The notes below the pieces were generated by a model. It ran no database searches. It was not told where the DNA came from and saw nothing but the letters and a program-made list of their open reading frames with translations. 5,530 nucleotides of DNA from NCBI GenBank assembly GCA_009928745.1, contig SACC01000102.1, positions 1-5,530 of the forward strand, written 5' to 3'. The position numbers and the translations under genes are program-made. Shown here piece after piece: positions 5,244-5,530 of the stretch; the first letter of the stretch is position 1, and every line of letters begins with the position of its first letter. The DNA comes from Clostridia bacterium (GTDB taxonomy: Bacteria; Bacillota; Clostridia; Christensenellales; CAG-1252).

Positions 5244-5530
5244 TTATTCGTTGAATGGCGGTATATATTCGGCGCTACCAGATTCTAAATCCTGCACAAA
5301 GCATTGCGAAAAACCAAGACTATTGAGCTTGGCAATAACACGTGTGTATTCAATCCTTTTTAACCTTACAGACAATTCGGGATATTTATATGAGTCGCCG
5401 CACGGAGTATATTGGCTCATTGCGGAGATATATATTCGCTCGCCGTACTCTTTGACAAGATATTCCATAATTTTTACGCTGTCCGTACTGCAACCTGGTA
5501 GTACAAGATGCCGTATTATGCAAATGATAA
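5244..5530 (-). CDS. PflX/COG1313-type radical SAM protein, C-terminal part, runs off the right edge
   Basis: The frame stays open from the right edge to TAA at 5246-5244, giving 95 residues of a C-terminus. Diagnostic motifs are RHLVLPG near the start, followed by a Cys (bases about 5512-5490), then ISAMSQYTP, YPEL, FVQDLESGSAEYIPPF and a short tail. This pattern matches the end of the uncharacterised 'pyruvate formate-lyase activating enzyme-like' radical SAM proteins (COG1313, PflX). Those enzymes carry an N-terminal CxxxCxxC motif binding a 4Fe-4S cluster that reductively cleaves S-adenosylmethionine. That motif would lie outside the window and cannot be checked here. The family's substrate is not established. 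The ATG at 5468 is internal, since conserved sequence continues upstream of it. It converges with the membrane protein pair and has no visible functional link to it. Confidence 0.86.
   Translation of the reverse strand, partial: IICIIRHLVLPGCSTDSVKIMEYLVKEYGERIYISAMSQYTPCGDSYKYPELSVRLKRIEYTRVIAKLNSLGFSQCFVQDLESGSAEYIPPFNE

Noticed and set aside
5244..5468. A complete 74-residue gene starting at ATG 5468
   Set aside because: The frame stays open to the right edge and encodes conserved radical SAM sequence (RHLVLPG) upstream, so this ATG is an internal Met of a truncated gene.

Overview
The window looks like chromosomal DNA of a low-to-moderate GC member of the Bacillota (Clostridia-like). This rests on consensus AGGAGG-type ribosome binding sites, sigma-A-like promoters in very AT-rich spacers, TTG and GTG starts beside ATG, compact U-tailed terminators, and a Gx / NusG domain II / ApbE gene set typical of that phylum. 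I cannot name a genus. I see no RNA gene, CRISPR array, insertion sequence or phage gene, and no gene-free stretch longer than about 170 bases.

Layout: (1) Bases 1-376, minus strand: the N-terminal 125 residues of translation GTPase LepA (EF-4), running off the left edge. (2) Diverging from it, bases 489-1235, plus strand: a cytoplasmic glycerophosphodiester phosphodiesterase. Two back-to-back promoters lie between them. (3) A strong hairpin at 1252-1277 separates this gene from a converging minus-strand cluster. Read in its own direction the cluster is ApbE (3230-2223), a membrane-anchored NusG domain II protein (2174-1782) and a Gx / heptaprenyl-diphosphate-synthase-component-I-family membrane protein (1785-1276). 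The last two overlap by four bases. (4) Diverging from apbE across 92 AT-rich bases is a plus-strand pair of unrecognised polytopic membrane proteins (3323-4138 and 4151-5071), 12 bases apart. It is followed by a perfect 14-bp inverted repeat and then a classic terminator. (5) Bases 5244-5530, minus strand: the C-terminal 95 residues of a PflX/COG1313-type radical SAM protein, running off the right edge.

The most coherent system is the apbE cluster. ApbE transfers FMN from FAD onto Thr/Ser of extracytoplasmic proteins. NusG domain II and Gx proteins are the family types I recall for EetA and EetB of the Listeria flavin-based extracellular electron transfer locus. The cluster therefore suggests an extracytoplasmic flavin/quinone redox function, but no flavinylation acceptor is visible in the window. 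The two divergent membrane proteins appear to be remote paralogues of each other (shared P-x-x-V ... I-R-T spacing), and their function is unknown. The flanking lepA, phosphodiesterase and radical SAM genes look like ordinary chromosomal neighbours.
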